Assembly: GCA_963716925.1 (NCBI GenBank)
Contig: CAVQUX010000033.1
Location: forward strand, 1 to 64,000
Reading direction: 5' to 3'
Source of the DNA: DAISKN01 sp963716925
Lineage (GTDB): Bacteria > Acidobacteriota > Vicinamibacteria > Marinacidobacterales > SMYC01
Length of the DNA: 64,000 bases
The position numbers and the translations under genes were made by a program. The notes beneath the pieces were generated by a model that was not told where the DNA came from, made no database searches, and worked only from the letters and a program-made list of their open reading frames with translations. Position 1 is the stretch's first letter. The number at the start of each line of letters is the position of its first letter. Shown here in pieces: positions 27,059-35,903 of the stretch.

Positions 27059-27566
27059 GGTAGCGCCCCCGGAGCCCGTGCTTTTCGAACTGAGCACGGA
27101 CCTCCTCGCGATCGACGTCGGGAAGACTCAGGAGAAAACGGATGTCGGCCATGTCCTGGTAGGTCCGAGACGGATCGTTCTTCATCGCGACGACTTTCAT
27201 GGCGATGAGGTGCTCCGGTCGAGGAACGGGAATCCTCATCCCTCCCGGTCCATCCAGGATCCGGGCCGATGCGAAGATCCTGCTGCTGGTAGGCTCCTGA
27301 ACGTATACCAGGTCGATTCCACCCCGTTTGGAATCGGCATGCTGGTGATTGGAGTAGCCTGTCGAGCGATGGATCGTTCGGTAACCGAGAGCTTCCAGAA
27401 AATGGATGACCTGCTCCTGGGCGCCCGCGTCCACGACGAAGTCGAGGTCCACTGTCGCTCGCGACATTCCGTACCCTCCGAGCCCGACACCGCCGATCAC
27501 CGCGAATCGCAACTTCCGCCCTTCGAAGAACGGAAGGAGCTCGTTCAGCACCGCTACGAAATCCAA
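27039..27566 (-). CDS. nucleotidyltransferase, AbiEii/DUF6036-like
   Basis: A 175-residue protein of the polymerase-beta nucleotidyltransferase superfamily. The signature is VIGGVGLGGYGMSRATVDLD, with the Gly-Gly turn followed by the catalytic DxD (VDLDFVV). Later, IPVPRPEHLIAMKVVAMKND and QDMADIRFLL match the C-terminal helical part of AbiEii-type proteins. These often act as toxins that modify RNA or tRNA. The gene overlaps its small partner by 20 bases and lies 38 bases downstream of the LigD-type polymerase gene. A two-gene toxin-antitoxin-like unit is plausible. Confidence 0.75.
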   Translation of the reverse strand: MDFVAVLNELLPFFEGRKLRFAVIGGVGLGGYGMSRATVDLDFVVDAGAQEQVIHFLEALGYRTIHRSTGYSNHQHADSKRGGIDLVYVQEPTSSRIFASARILDGPGGMRIPVPRPEHLIAMKVVAMKNDPSRTYQDMADIRFLLSLPDVDREEVRAQFEKHGLRGRYHELEAS

Positions 27567-27604
27567 GGAGTTCCTCTCGAGGAGAGTACCACGCGAATCT
27601 CCGA

Positions 27605-28853
27605 TCAGGCGGTCCAGGGATCGTAGTCGGGGTCCGGCGGCTCCTCGGAAGGACGCTTTTCCCTGGGCACGTTCCTGAGGTTCACCCGGATCCGGGTCCA
27701 GGTCGTATACCGCCCCCGCATGGCGTCCACGAGCACGTCCTCCTCCTTAATATAAGGAGCGGCTTCCGGATGGCGCTCCTTCCACCGCGAAAGGCCGGAG
27801 AGGGCGTCTTCCTTCCTCGCCGCCTTGGCGACGGTGACGAGAGGCATCGTCTTCCTCTTCGACGGCTGGACCCTGGGGGGCTCCCCTTCCTGCTTCCGGT
27901 AGTGGGGCGGCCAGGGGGCGTCGCCCAGGCCTTCCGCCTCGTGGCGGTTCGCGAGCTCGAGGAGAGGCTCGAGCGAGCCCCGAGCCTCGTCGATTCCTTC
28001 GCTCAGGTCCCCGAGCTTCGCGAACCGGGCGGGCATCGTCTTCAGCGTGAAGTCGGAGAGCTCGCAGTGCGGGACTTCTTCCCACGTGAGCGGCGCCGAG
28101 ACCCGGGCGTCCGGCGTCGGCCGCACCGAGTAGGCCGAGGCGACGGTCCGGTCCTTCGCGTTCTGGTTGTAATCCACGAACACCCCGTGCCGTTCCTCCT
28201 TCCACCACTTGCTGGTGATGAGATCGGGGGCCCGCCGCTCCGCCTCGCGGGCGAGCGCGAGCGCGGCGCGGCGCACCTCGTCGAAGCCCCACCGCCTCTC
28301 GATCCGGACGTTCACGTGGATGCCCCGCGAGCCCGAGGTCTTCGGCCAGCCGACGAGGCCGAAGTCGGCGATCACCTCGCGAACGATCCACGCCGCCTCG
28401 CGAACGGCGCCGAAGGCGACCCCCGGCCCGGGATCCGAGATCCACGCGCAGCTCGTCGGGATGCTCGAGGTCGTCGGCGCGCACCGGGTGCGGGTTGAGG
28501 TCGATGCACCCGAGGTTCGCCATCCAGGCGATGTGGGCGACCTCGGTCGCCACGATCTCGTCCGCGGTCCGACCCGACGGGAACCGGAGGCTCACCGTCG
28601 TCACCCATTCCGGCCGCTTCTCGGGCGCGCGCTTCTGGAAGAAGAACTCCCCCTCGGCGCCGTGTACGTAGCGCTTCAGCACGACGGGACGGTTGAAAAC
28701 CCCGCGGAGGGCGCCCTCTCCGACCTCCAAGTAGTACCGCACCAATTGAAGCTTCGTGATTCCGGCTGAGGGGAAGTAGAGCTTTCCCGGGTTCGAGACC
28801 TTCACCTCTCGGCCCGAGATCGAGAGGACCTCGGACTCCGCCGTCTTCGCCAT
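27605..28853 (-). CDS. LigD-type primase-polymerase (frameshifted)
   Basis: A polymerase of the LigD PolDom (archaeo-eukaryotic primase) family, used for non-homologous end joining in bacteria. It starts MAKTAESEVLSISGREVKVS. LYFPSAGITKLQLVRYY is typical. An extra G near 28436 breaks the frame exactly at the catalytic site; repair gives VDLDPGPGVAFGAV with the DxD pair, then SGSRGIHVNVRI with the nucleotide-binding SGxxGxHV. The repaired protein is 415 residues, about 100 longer than PolDom, with a basic C-terminal tail of unassigned function. No Ku or phosphoesterase gene is nearby. Confidence 0.88.
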
Positions 28854-28993
28854 CGTTCCACCGACTATAGACTGGCTCCTCCTTCTTTCACCAGACGGTA
28901 TGTGACCCGTCCGGGAGCGTCCGTGGCGGGCGCTCTTCACGATGGGAGACTCGCGTCATTCCATGCGGAAGATCAAACGAACGTTGACCCTGG

Positions 28994-31366
28994 ATGCGCC
29001 GTTCCGATAGTCTCCTCTACCGGCTGCGGCCCACCGGTCCGGTGATTTCGCCGCCCGGGATAGACGTGAAACAGCGCCTTCGTGAGTGGCGGTTCCTCTC
29101 TTCGATTCTCGCGTCGAGCCTGCTCTGCGCGCGCGCCGCCTTCTCGTTCGCGCCCCAGGAGGCCTCCTTCGACGGACCGGCCGCGCCCGTCCCCCCGGAG
29201 GTCATCACCCGCGGCGAGGACGGAGCCGCGACGGTGCGCGCCGTTCGGCTCGACTCGCCCCTGGTGGTGGATGGGGTCCTCGACGAAGCCGTCTACCGTA
29301 CGGTGAAGTCGGTGAGCGGCTTCATCCAGCAGGATCCCCACGAGGGCCAGCCGGCCACGGAGGACACCGAGCTCTGGGTGCTGTTCGACGACGAGCACAT
29401 CTACGTTTCGGCGCGATGCTGGGACAGCCGCCCGGAGCTAATCGTCGCCAACGAGATGCGAAGAGACAACGTCGGGCTCTACGAGAACGACAACTTCGCC
29501 GTCCTGTTCGACACGTTCCACGACGGGCGCAACGCCTTCATCTTCCATATCAATCCGCTCGGCGGACTCTTCGACGCGCAGCTCGTCGACGAGAACCTGT
29601 TCAACCGCGACTGGAACACGGTGTGGGAGGCCAAGACCGGCCGGTTCGCCGGCGGCTGGACGCTCGAGATCCGGATACCGTTCAAATCGCTGAGGTACAA
29701 GGGCGGCGGCCCGCAGATCTGGGGGATCAACGCGCGGCGAATCGTCCGGTCGAAGAACGAGTTCACGCACATCACCTCCATCCCCGCCTCCTACGGGACC
29801 CAGGGACTCTTGAAAGTGTCCTCGGCCGCGACTCTGGTGGGCCTGGAGACGCCCGCGAGCTCGCGAAACATCGAGGTCAAGCCGTACGTGCGAGGCGACG
29901 TGACCACCAACCTCGAGGCCGACCCGCCATACTCGAACGACGTCGACGGCGACGTCGGCTTCGACGTCAAGTACGGAGTCACTCGAGGAGTCACCTTCGA
30001 CTTCACCTACAACACCGACTTCGCGCAGGTGGAGGTCGACGAGCAGCAGGTGAACCTCACGCGGTTCAACCTGTTCTATCCCGAGAAGCGCGAGTTCTTC
30101 CTCGAGGGGCAGGGGATCTTCAACTTCGGCATCGAGGGGGGACGCGGGTCTCTGCCTCCGGACAACGCTCCGGTGGTCTTCTTCAGCCGGCAGATCGGAC
30201 TACAGGAATCGCAGGCGATTCCCATCGTCGCCGGGGGCCGCCTCAGCGGACGCGCCGGCGCATACTCCCTCGGCCTGCTCCAGATCCGCACCGACGACTT
30301 CGCGTCCGCGGAGGCGGTCGCGACCGATTTCTCGGTTCTCCGCCTCAAGCGGGACGTCTTCGAACGAAGCAACGTCGGGGTCATCCTCACGCGCCGGGCG
30401 CCGAGCTCGGGTGGAGCGGGCGAGAACCTGGTCTACGGCCTCGACACCGACCTGAACCTCGCCCAGGACCTGCGGGTCAACGCATTCTGGGCCCGAAGCG
30501 ACACCCCGGGGCTCGGAAACCAGGACCAGGCCTACCGGGCGCGGATGAACTTCGCCAGCGACCGCTACGGGGCCCAGCTGGAGCGCATGGTGGTCGAGGA
30601 CGATTTCAACCCCGAGATCGGGTTTCTGAGCCGCGAGAACTTCGAGCGCAGCTTCGCGCTGCTGCGGTTCTCCCCTCGCCCGGGAGTCTGGGGCATTCGA
30701 AAGGTGAGCTTCACCGGGAGCTTCGACTACATCACCGATACCGCGGGAACCCTGGAGACGAGGATTGGCAAGGCTTCGGCCCTCCTCGACTACGAGACCA
30801 GCGACCAGATGGAGATCACCTACACCCGCGACCTGGAATACCTCCCCGAGCCCTTCGAGATTTACCCCGGGATCGTCCTGCCGGTCGCGACCTACGAGTT
30901 CTCGGACGTGCGCTACCGGTACAAGCTCGGGCCGCATCGAAGAGTGTCGGGAGACCTTTTCTATCAGATCGGGTCGTTCTACAGCGGCGACCGGACGGCG
31001 GTCGGCTACCGGGGACGGATCGAGATCCTCACCCGGCTCTCGCTCGAGCCGGGCCTCGAGTTCAACTGGGTGAACCTCGACGAGGGCGATTTCTCGACGA
31101 GCCTGGTGACGGCCCGGGTGAACTACATGATGTCGCCCCGCTTGTTCCTGAGCGCGCTCGGCCAGTACAACTCCGCCGCGGATTCTCTCGAGACGAATAT
31201 CCGGCTTCGCTGGGAGTTTCAGCCGGGAAGCGACCTTTTCGTCGTCTATACCGACGGACGGGACACGATGAACACCCTGGACGACGGGCCGGACCGCGGC
31301 GGCGGGTTTCCGGACCTTCTCAATCGCAGCTTCGTCGTCAAGCTGACGCGGCTCTTCCGGTTCTGA
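28994..31366 (+). CDS. DUF5916 outer-membrane protein with CBM9-like domain
   Basis: A 790-residue secreted protein. A signal peptide follows the internal GTG (29066: VKQRLREWRFLSSILASSLL), so translation may start there or at the ATG 72 bases earlier. Residues about 80-270 are a CBM9-like domain (PLVVDGVLDEAVYRT, ELWVLFDDEHIYVSARCWD). The rest is DUF5916, a predicted outer-membrane beta barrel (FYPEKREFFLEGQGIF is its signature), ending in the aromatic KLTRLFRF typical of barrels. The family is common in Bacteroidetes and Acidobacteria and is thought to handle glycans or act in transport; the role is unproven. It is intact. Confidence 0.88.
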   Translation: MRRSDSLLYRLRPTGPVISPPGIDVKQRLREWRFLSSILASSLLCARAAFSFAPQEASFDGPAAPVPPEVITRGEDGAATVRAVRLDSPLVVDGVLDEAVYRTVKSVSGFIQQDPHEGQPATEDTELWVLFDDEHIYVSARCWDSRPELIVANEMRRDNVGLYENDNFAVLFDTFHDGRNAFIFHINPLGGLFDAQLVDENLFNRDWNTVWEAKTGRFAGGWTLEIRIPFKSLRYKGGGPQIWGINARRIVRSKNEFTHITSIPASYGTQGLLKVSSAATLVGLETPASSRNIEVKPYVRGDVTTNLEADPPYSNDVDGDVGFDVKYGVTRGVTFDFTYNTDFAQVEVDEQQVNLTRFNLFYPEKREFFLEGQGIFNFGIEGGRGSLPPDNAPVVFFSRQIGLQESQAIPIVAGGRLSGRAGAYSLGLLQIRTDDFASAEAVATDFSVLRLKRDVFERSNVGVILTRRAPSSGGAGENLVYGLDTDLNLAQDLRVNAFWARSDTPGLGNQDQAYRARMNFASDRYGAQLERMVVEDDFNPEIGFLSRENFERSFALLRFSPRPGVWGIRKVSFTGSFDYITDTAGTLETRIGKASALLDYETSDQMEITYTRDLEYLPEPFEIYPGIVLPVATYEFSDVRYRYKLGPHRRVSGDLFYQIGSFYSGDRTAVGYRGRIEILTRLSLEPGLEFNWVNLDEGDFSTSLVTARVNYMMSPRLFLSALGQYNSAADSLETNIRLRWEFQPGSDLFVVYTDGRDTMNTLDDGPDRGGGFPDLLNRSFVVKLTRLFRF

Positions 31367-31369
31367 AGT

Positions 31370-31828
31370 TCAATCGCCGCGGCGCACGATGTCCCCGAAG
31401 ACGTGGCCGCCGCCTTCGCCGCCCATCCAGGTTCCGGCGTAGTGGTCGCGAAAGAGGAGAACGCGCGCGCTGTAGCTTCCCATCCCGGGGATCGAAAGAT
31501 CGGTGAGGCTGATGACCGGCGTGTCGCCCGCCCAGAGGATGGTGATGGGAATCGGGACGGTGACGTCGCCGGAGCCGAGTTTCATCGTCGTCTGAAAGAT
31601 CCAGCGATCGCCCGCGATCCGCGAGACCTTCTGGATCACGTACTCTTCCTTTCCCGCGATTCCCTCCCCCTCGAAGCTCGTCGACTGCCCGACGAGGCTC
31701 ACGTTGGTCATCCTCTCTTCGAATGCGCGATCGCGCTCCGCTTGCGCGTCGGCTCCGGGAGGGGACTCGCGCGAACATCCGGCGGCCGAGAGCGCGGCCA
31801 GACAGGCGAGGCTCACGTAGCTTCTCAT
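31370..31828 (-). CDS. hypothetical lipoprotein
   Basis: A 152-residue exported protein with lipobox LSAAGC (Cys18). The start at 31828 is preceded by AGGAGGT and overlaps the MFS stop as ATGA. The mature domain appears all-beta, with VPIPITILWAGDTPVISLTD and YSARVLLFRDHYAGTWMGGE. The last segment, GGHVFGDIVRRGD, is typical of a small family of unassigned lipoproteins in which a G-x-W-x-G turn recurs. It is co-transcribed with the MFS gene; the function is unknown. Confidence 0.7.
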   Translation of the reverse strand: MRSYVSLACLAALSAAGCSRESPPGADAQAERDRAFEERMTNVSLVGQSTSFEGEGIAGKEEYVIQKVSRIAGDRWIFQTTMKLGSGDVTVPIPITILWAGDTPVISLTDLSIPGMGSYSARVLLFRDHYAGTWMGGEGGGHVFGDIVRRGD

Positions 31829-33078
31829 GCGCTTGCACCTCCTGCCGCCACTGGGCCGGGGTCGAGCAACGGCGTCCGGCTCGGGAGCGACACGTACCAG
31901 CAACTGATTCCCAGAACCACCACCGCCGCCGCGAGGACGTAGAAGATCGAATCGTAGGATCCCGTGCTCCTCAGGGTCATCGCGAGGAGCAGCGGTCCGA
32001 CGGCGGAGGCGAAGACGGTCATCATCTGGGCGCAGCCCTGGATGCGGCCGAGATGCTTCCTTCCGAAGGCCTGGCCCCAGACGGAAAAGAACACCACCGT
32101 GACCACTCCGCCGGCGATGCCCATCGCCATCGCGTAGAGAACGACGTGGTTCTGAGTCTCGACCGACGGAAGCGCGAGAAGCGCGAACGCCAGGACCGCC
32201 ATCCCGATTCCCATGACGCGCTGGATCGGGTACCGCGAGGCGAGAAATCCGGCGCCGAAGTTCGCGGCCAGCCCGAGAAGCGTCGAGATGACGAGGACGC
32301 GGTGATAGGTCGACGCGTCGAATCCGCGCTCCTCGAGAATCGACTGGTTGAAGAGCGCGATGCCGGAGTAGACGAGCCCGAAGAGCGAGCTCGAAAGCGC
32401 GAAGACCCAGAACGCGGGGCTCTGGAGGGCGTCCCAGACTGAAAGATCCACGAGATCTCCGCCGGCCTTCGACTCTCCGTCGAGCGCGAGCCCCTCCCTT
32501 TCCGGGTTGTCACGCACGAGAATCCAGGCGAGCGGCGCGAGGACCGCGAGCTGCACCAGTCCGATACCGAACCAGGCCGGGCGCCAGCCCGCCGAGAGCA
32601 CCGCCTGCCCCACCGCGGGAAAAGCGGCGATGAAGCCCATTCCCACGAGGACGGAGTAGATACCCATCGCCAGGTTGAGCCTCTTCGCGAACCACATTCC
32701 CACGAGCGCGAGGCTCGCGACCGAGAGCGCGCTCTGACCGAGGCCTCGCGTGAGGGTCACGGTGACGAAGAGCGACGCGAGCCCGGAGGCGGCGCTCATG
32801 AACAGGACCGTCGCTCCCAGGGCGAGGAGAATCGTGGTCAGAACGACGCGCGATCCGAAGCGATCCAGGAGCCGGCCGGCGGGAAGGCAGAGCGCGGCGC
32901 CCAGGAGCGTCGCCCAGAGGTTGACGCTCGCGTAGCTCACGCGGTCGATCCCGAGGTCCGCGATGAGGGGCTCGGTCACGAGCCCGAGTCCCTGGGTCCT
33001 TCCGGGGAGCGTCGCCACCATCGCGAGCGCGGCGACCCCGAGGTTCGCCCAGCCATAATAGAGGGGCTTCTGCGCCAT
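31825..33078 (-). CDS. MFS transporter
   Basis: A 417-residue inner-membrane protein with 12 predicted helices. The start MAQKPLYYGWANLGVAALAM fits the oxalate/formate antiporter-like (OFA) or monocarboxylate group; the signature loop between helices 2 and 3 is GRLLDRFGSRVVL. Upstream frame to 33492 is discarded because it overlaps the opposite gene and is low in hydrophobicity. Substrate prediction is not possible from sequence alone. It is translationally coupled to the small lipoprotein gene and divergent from the membrane protein at 33127. Confidence 0.88.
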   Translation of the reverse strand: MAQKPLYYGWANLGVAALAMVATLPGRTQGLGLVTEPLIADLGIDRVSYASVNLWATLLGAALCLPAGRLLDRFGSRVVLTTILLALGATVLFMSAASGLASLFVTVTLTRGLGQSALSVASLALVGMWFAKRLNLAMGIYSVLVGMGFIAAFPAVGQAVLSAGWRPAWFGIGLVQLAVLAPLAWILVRDNPEREGLALDGESKAGGDLVDLSVWDALQSPAFWVFALSSSLFGLVYSGIALFNQSILEERGFDASTYHRVLVISTLLGLAANFGAGFLASRYPIQRVMGIGMAVLAFALLALPSVETQNHVVLYAMAMGIAGGVVTVVFFSVWGQAFGRKHLGRIQGCAQMMTVFASAVGPLLLAMTLRSTGSYDSIFYVLAAAVVVLGISCWYVSLPSRTPLLDPGPVAAGGASA

Positions 33079-33126
33079 GACTCCTCGCGAGTCTAGCTCA
33101 CGGTCCCCGGGAGGTGCCACGACGCG

Positions 33127-33672
33127 ATGACGGACGAAGCGATCACCATCGGTACGATCCGGATCGCCCTCGTTCTGTACGCGGCGGCTTCGTTCTCCCT
33201 GCTCCTCGGCGGCGAGCGCTGGGAGCGGACGACTCGCGGTCTCTGGACCGCCGGATTGCTGTTCTACCTGACCCACGTCGCGGCCGCGTTTCACCTCGTT
33301 CACGGCTGGAGCCACTCGAAGGCCGCGCTCGAGACCGCCCGCCAGACCCAGGAGCTCCTCGGCATCGCGTCGGGAGCCGGGCTCTTCTTCAATTACCTCT
33401 TCACCCTGGTCTGGACGGCCGACGCCCTCTGGTGGTGGATCGATTCGGGGAGCTACCGTCTTCGGCGGAGGTGGGTTCGAGTCTTGGTGCAAGGATTTCT
33501 CGCCTTCATGTTCTTCAACGGCGGCGTGGTCTTCGCCGAAGGCTTCTCCCGCTGGTTCGGTCTCGCGGCGATGCCTCCTCTAATCTTCCTGTGGCTTCGA
33601 TCGCGTCGCTCGTCGGCCACGCGCCCGGCGGAGGGTGTCGGAAATCACGACAACCCCGACCGCATCCGCTAA
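33127..33672 (+). CDS. hypothetical integral membrane protein
   Basis: A 181-residue protein with about five hydrophobic helices (IRIALVLYAAASFSLLLG, LWTAGLLFYLTHVAAAFHLV, LFFNYLFTLVWTADALWWW, VLVQGFLAFMFFNGGVVF, LAAMPPLIFLWL). A His in the second and one in the loop (HVAAAFHLVHGWSH) could bind metal or haem. GGGAGGTG lies upstream of the ATG. No family was recognised. The C-terminal 25 residues are polar. Confidence 0.7.
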   Translation: MTDEAITIGTIRIALVLYAAASFSLLLGGERWERTTRGLWTAGLLFYLTHVAAAFHLVHGWSHSKAALETARQTQELLGIASGAGLFFNYLFTLVWTADALWWWIDSGSYRLRRRWVRVLVQGFLAFMFFNGGVVFAEGFSRWFGLAAMPPLIFLWLRSRRSSATRPAEGVGNHDNPDRIR

Positions 33673-33914
33673 CGAGAGGCCCCACGGGGGATTGCCTCGC
33701 TATTCCCTTTCGAGAGCGTCGGGAGGTCTTACAGCGGGCCTGGAGGTTACCCGTGCGCGGATCGAAGGAAGATCAGCGTAACCTCTTTCGGCAGAAGCGG
33801 GAACATCGCGTCGGCACTCAATGGCTCGACGCTTGCATCGTTTACGTATCCGAATCCTCGTGCGGCCGTGCGGGGTGCGTGTAGCTTCGAAGATTCGACA
33901 GCGACGGAGGAAGC

Positions 33915-34547
33915 ATGAGTCGAGAGAGTCAGGGTTCCGTACGCAACGCGTTGTTCGCGATCGCCGCCTTCGCGGCTCTCGGCGCGGAGGCGCAGGCCAC
34001 GCTCATCGGTCAGAACGTGACCGTAACTTTCCAGGAGCCCTCGTTTGCCGACGTCATCGACGGCGTCCTGGTGGGCGCGGGGAGCGAGATCTCGTTCCTG
34101 GACGGGACCAACATCGGCGACGAGATTCTCCTCGACTTCGAATCCATCGACATCGGAGCGTCGAGCATTCTCTACAACGTCCAAGGCGAGGGGCCGGAGC
34201 ACAGCCCGGGCTTCAGCACCACCGGATTCGACCCGGCCGCGCGCTTCGTCTTTTCCGACCTGACGCTCGCATCGCCCAGCCGGATCATCGCCGTGAACAT
34301 CATCCTCTCGAACGTTATCGGCGTGGCCGCTGGAAGCGAAGTTACCTTCACCGACGACAGCGTCGCGCTGGTCATCGGAACCCTCGGAATCGGCATGATC
34401 GACGGAGCTCCGGACGTGGGAAGCATCCGGCTCGACCTGACGTTCGAGGGCATCAACCCGTCCGTCCCCGAGCCGTCGCTTCTCGGGTTGCTCGCGCTCT
34501 CGATCGCCGCCCTCGGCGCGCGCCGGTTCGGAAGCCGGAATTCGTGA
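33915..34547 (+). CDS. PEP-CTERM sorting domain protein
   Basis: A 210-residue exported protein. It has an N-terminal signal (NALFAIAAFAALGAEAQA) and ends with VPEPSLLGLLALSIAALGAR, the PEP-CTERM tripartite tag (VPEP, hydrophobic helix, Arg). The middle is a beta-rich domain without Cys. Proteins of this kind are cleaved and anchored by exosortase; none is encoded in the window. A GGAGGAAG site precedes the ATG. It is directly upstream of the DUF6916/tail-collar group and may be transcribed with it. Confidence 0.88.
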   Translation: MSRESQGSVRNALFAIAAFAALGAEAQATLIGQNVTVTFQEPSFADVIDGVLVGAGSEISFLDGTNIGDEILLDFESIDIGASSILYNVQGEGPEHSPGFSTTGFDPAARFVFSDLTLASPSRIIAVNIILSNVIGVAAGSEVTFTDDSVALVIGTLGIGMIDGAPDVGSIRLDLTFEGINPSVPEPSLLGLLALSIAALGARRFGSRNS

Positions 34548-34561
34548 TAGAAGTCGAGCGC

Positions 34562-34846
34562 ATGCTGCTCGTCACCCTCGACGAGTTCCGTCCGCTCGTC
34601 GGCCAGAGGTTCGACGTGGCGCGGGAATCTGGAAACGTCGAAGTCATCCTCATCGAGGCGGCCGCGATCGCTTCTCCGTCATCGCCCCGCAGGAAACCCT
34701 TCTCCCTTCTTTTCCGCGGACCGCTCGATAGTGTCCTGGATCAGCGCACCTACCCCCTGACGAACGGAGCCCTGGCTCTCGACGTGTTTCTCGTTCCCGT
34801 GGGAGCCGACGAACAGGGGCGGCTCTATGAAGCGGTTTTCAACTGA
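34562..34846 (+). CDS. DUF6916 domain protein
   Basis: A 94-residue cytoplasmic-looking protein, MLLVTLDEFRPLVGQRFDVA at the start, with PFSLLFRGPLDSVLDQRTYP in the middle. It matches the small DUF6916 group that accompanies tail-collar proteins and has an alternative GTG start at 34544 overlapping the previous stop. The same domain recurs in the last gene of the cluster. The function is unknown. Confidence 0.72.
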   Translation: MLLVTLDEFRPLVGQRFDVARESGNVEVILIEAAAIASPSSPRRKPFSLLFRGPLDSVLDQRTYPLTNGALALDVFLVPVGADEQGRLYEAVFN

Positions 34847-34863
34847 GGCCCTGAGGAGGTCCG

Positions 34864-35364
34864 ATGTCCACACCGTTCTTATCCGAAATCAAGATGGTCG
34901 CGTTCGCCTTCGCCCCGCGGGGATGGGCCCTCTGCAACGGACAGCTCCTGCCCATCAACCAGAACCAGGCGCTGTTCGCGCTCCTCGGGACGACTTACGG
35001 CGGGGATGGCCGGACGACTTTCGCGCTTCCGAACCTGCAGGGCCGCGCGCCTGCGCACTTCGATAGCGGGCTCTTGCTCGGAGAGGCCGGCGGAGCGGAG
35101 ACGCACACCCTCACGCTCGCGGAGATGCCGGCCCATGCGCACGTCCACGGAAGCTACAGCCAGGCGACGACGGACCTTCCCACGGGAAACGCTCCTGCCT
35201 CGAAGCCGCGGCGGGGAGTGAACGTCTATACCTCGGGACAGGCGAGCGTCGTGCTCCGCGGCAGTGGTGCCGCCGGCGGAAGCCAGCCTCACGAGAACCG
35301 GCAGCCTTGTCTCGCCCTCAATTTCGTCATCGCGCTCCAGGGCGTCTTTCCATCTCAGAACTAG
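34864..35364 (+). CDS. phage tail collar domain protein 1 (microcystin-dependent protein family)
   Basis: A 166-residue protein. The N-terminal tail-collar fold reads FAPRGWALCNGQLLPINQNQ, then LLGTTYGGDGRTTFALPNLQ. The C-terminal part ends GGSQPHENRQPCLALNFVIA with LQGVFPSQN, the family hallmark. A central variable part is probably a trimeric tip. Relatives include phage short-tail-fibre collars and the MdpB protein of cyanobacteria; no other phage gene is nearby, so this is not a prophage remnant in the usual sense. GAGG is upstream. First of three paralogues. Confidence 0.87.
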   Translation: MSTPFLSEIKMVAFAFAPRGWALCNGQLLPINQNQALFALLGTTYGGDGRTTFALPNLQGRAPAHFDSGLLLGEAGGAETHTLTLAEMPAHAHVHGSYSQATTDLPTGNAPASKPRRGVNVYTSGQASVVLRGSGAAGGSQPHENRQPCLALNFVIALQGVFPSQN

Positions 35365-35375
35365 GGAGAGCTCTC

Positions 35376-35885
35376 ATGTCGGACCCATTCATTGGAGAGA
35401 TCAGGATGTTCGCGGGAAACTTCGCTCCCCTGGGGTGGGCCCTTTGCGACGGGCAGCTCCTGGCCATCGCGGAGAACGACACGCTCTTCAACCTCATCGG
35501 CACGACCTACGGAGGCGACGGACAGGAGACCTTCCAGCTCCCCGACCTGAGGGGGCGCATCCCCATACATCAGGGGGCGTCGCCCGCGGGGACGTCCTAT
35601 TTCCTCGGAGAATCCGCCGGCGTCGAAGCGGTCACGCTCACCCTACAGCAGTTGCCCATGCACCGGCACCCGCTCGCGTCCGCCCAGTCACCGAGCTCGG
35701 GGAGCCCCGCCGGGCACGCGTTCGGCGCCCCTTCGGCGGTGAACCTCTACGCCGAAGCCGAAGGCATCGCCGACCTCGAGGGTAACCAGCCCGCGGGCGG
35801 CTCGCAGCCGCACGACAACATGATGCCGTACCTCGCCGTGAACTTCATCATCTCGCTCTTCGGGATCTTTCCCAGCCAGAGTTGA
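35376..35885 (+). CDS. phage tail collar domain protein 2
   Basis: A 169-residue paralogue of the previous gene, starting MSDPFIGEIRMFAGNFAPLG with LCDGQLLAIAENDTLFNLIG next. It has the same collar and C-terminal block (GGSQPHDNMMPYLAVNFIIS) but a different, Ser/Gly-rich middle part. Eleven bases after gene 1; the spacing suggests one operon. The C-terminal half is the most diverged of the three. Confidence 0.87.
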   Translation: MSDPFIGEIRMFAGNFAPLGWALCDGQLLAIAENDTLFNLIGTTYGGDGQETFQLPDLRGRIPIHQGASPAGTSYFLGESAGVEAVTLTLQQLPMHRHPLASAQSPSSGSPAGHAFGAPSAVNLYAEAEGIADLEGNQPAGGSQPHDNMMPYLAVNFIISLFGIFPSQS

Positions 35886-35903
35886 AGCTCGAAGGAGACC
35901 CTC

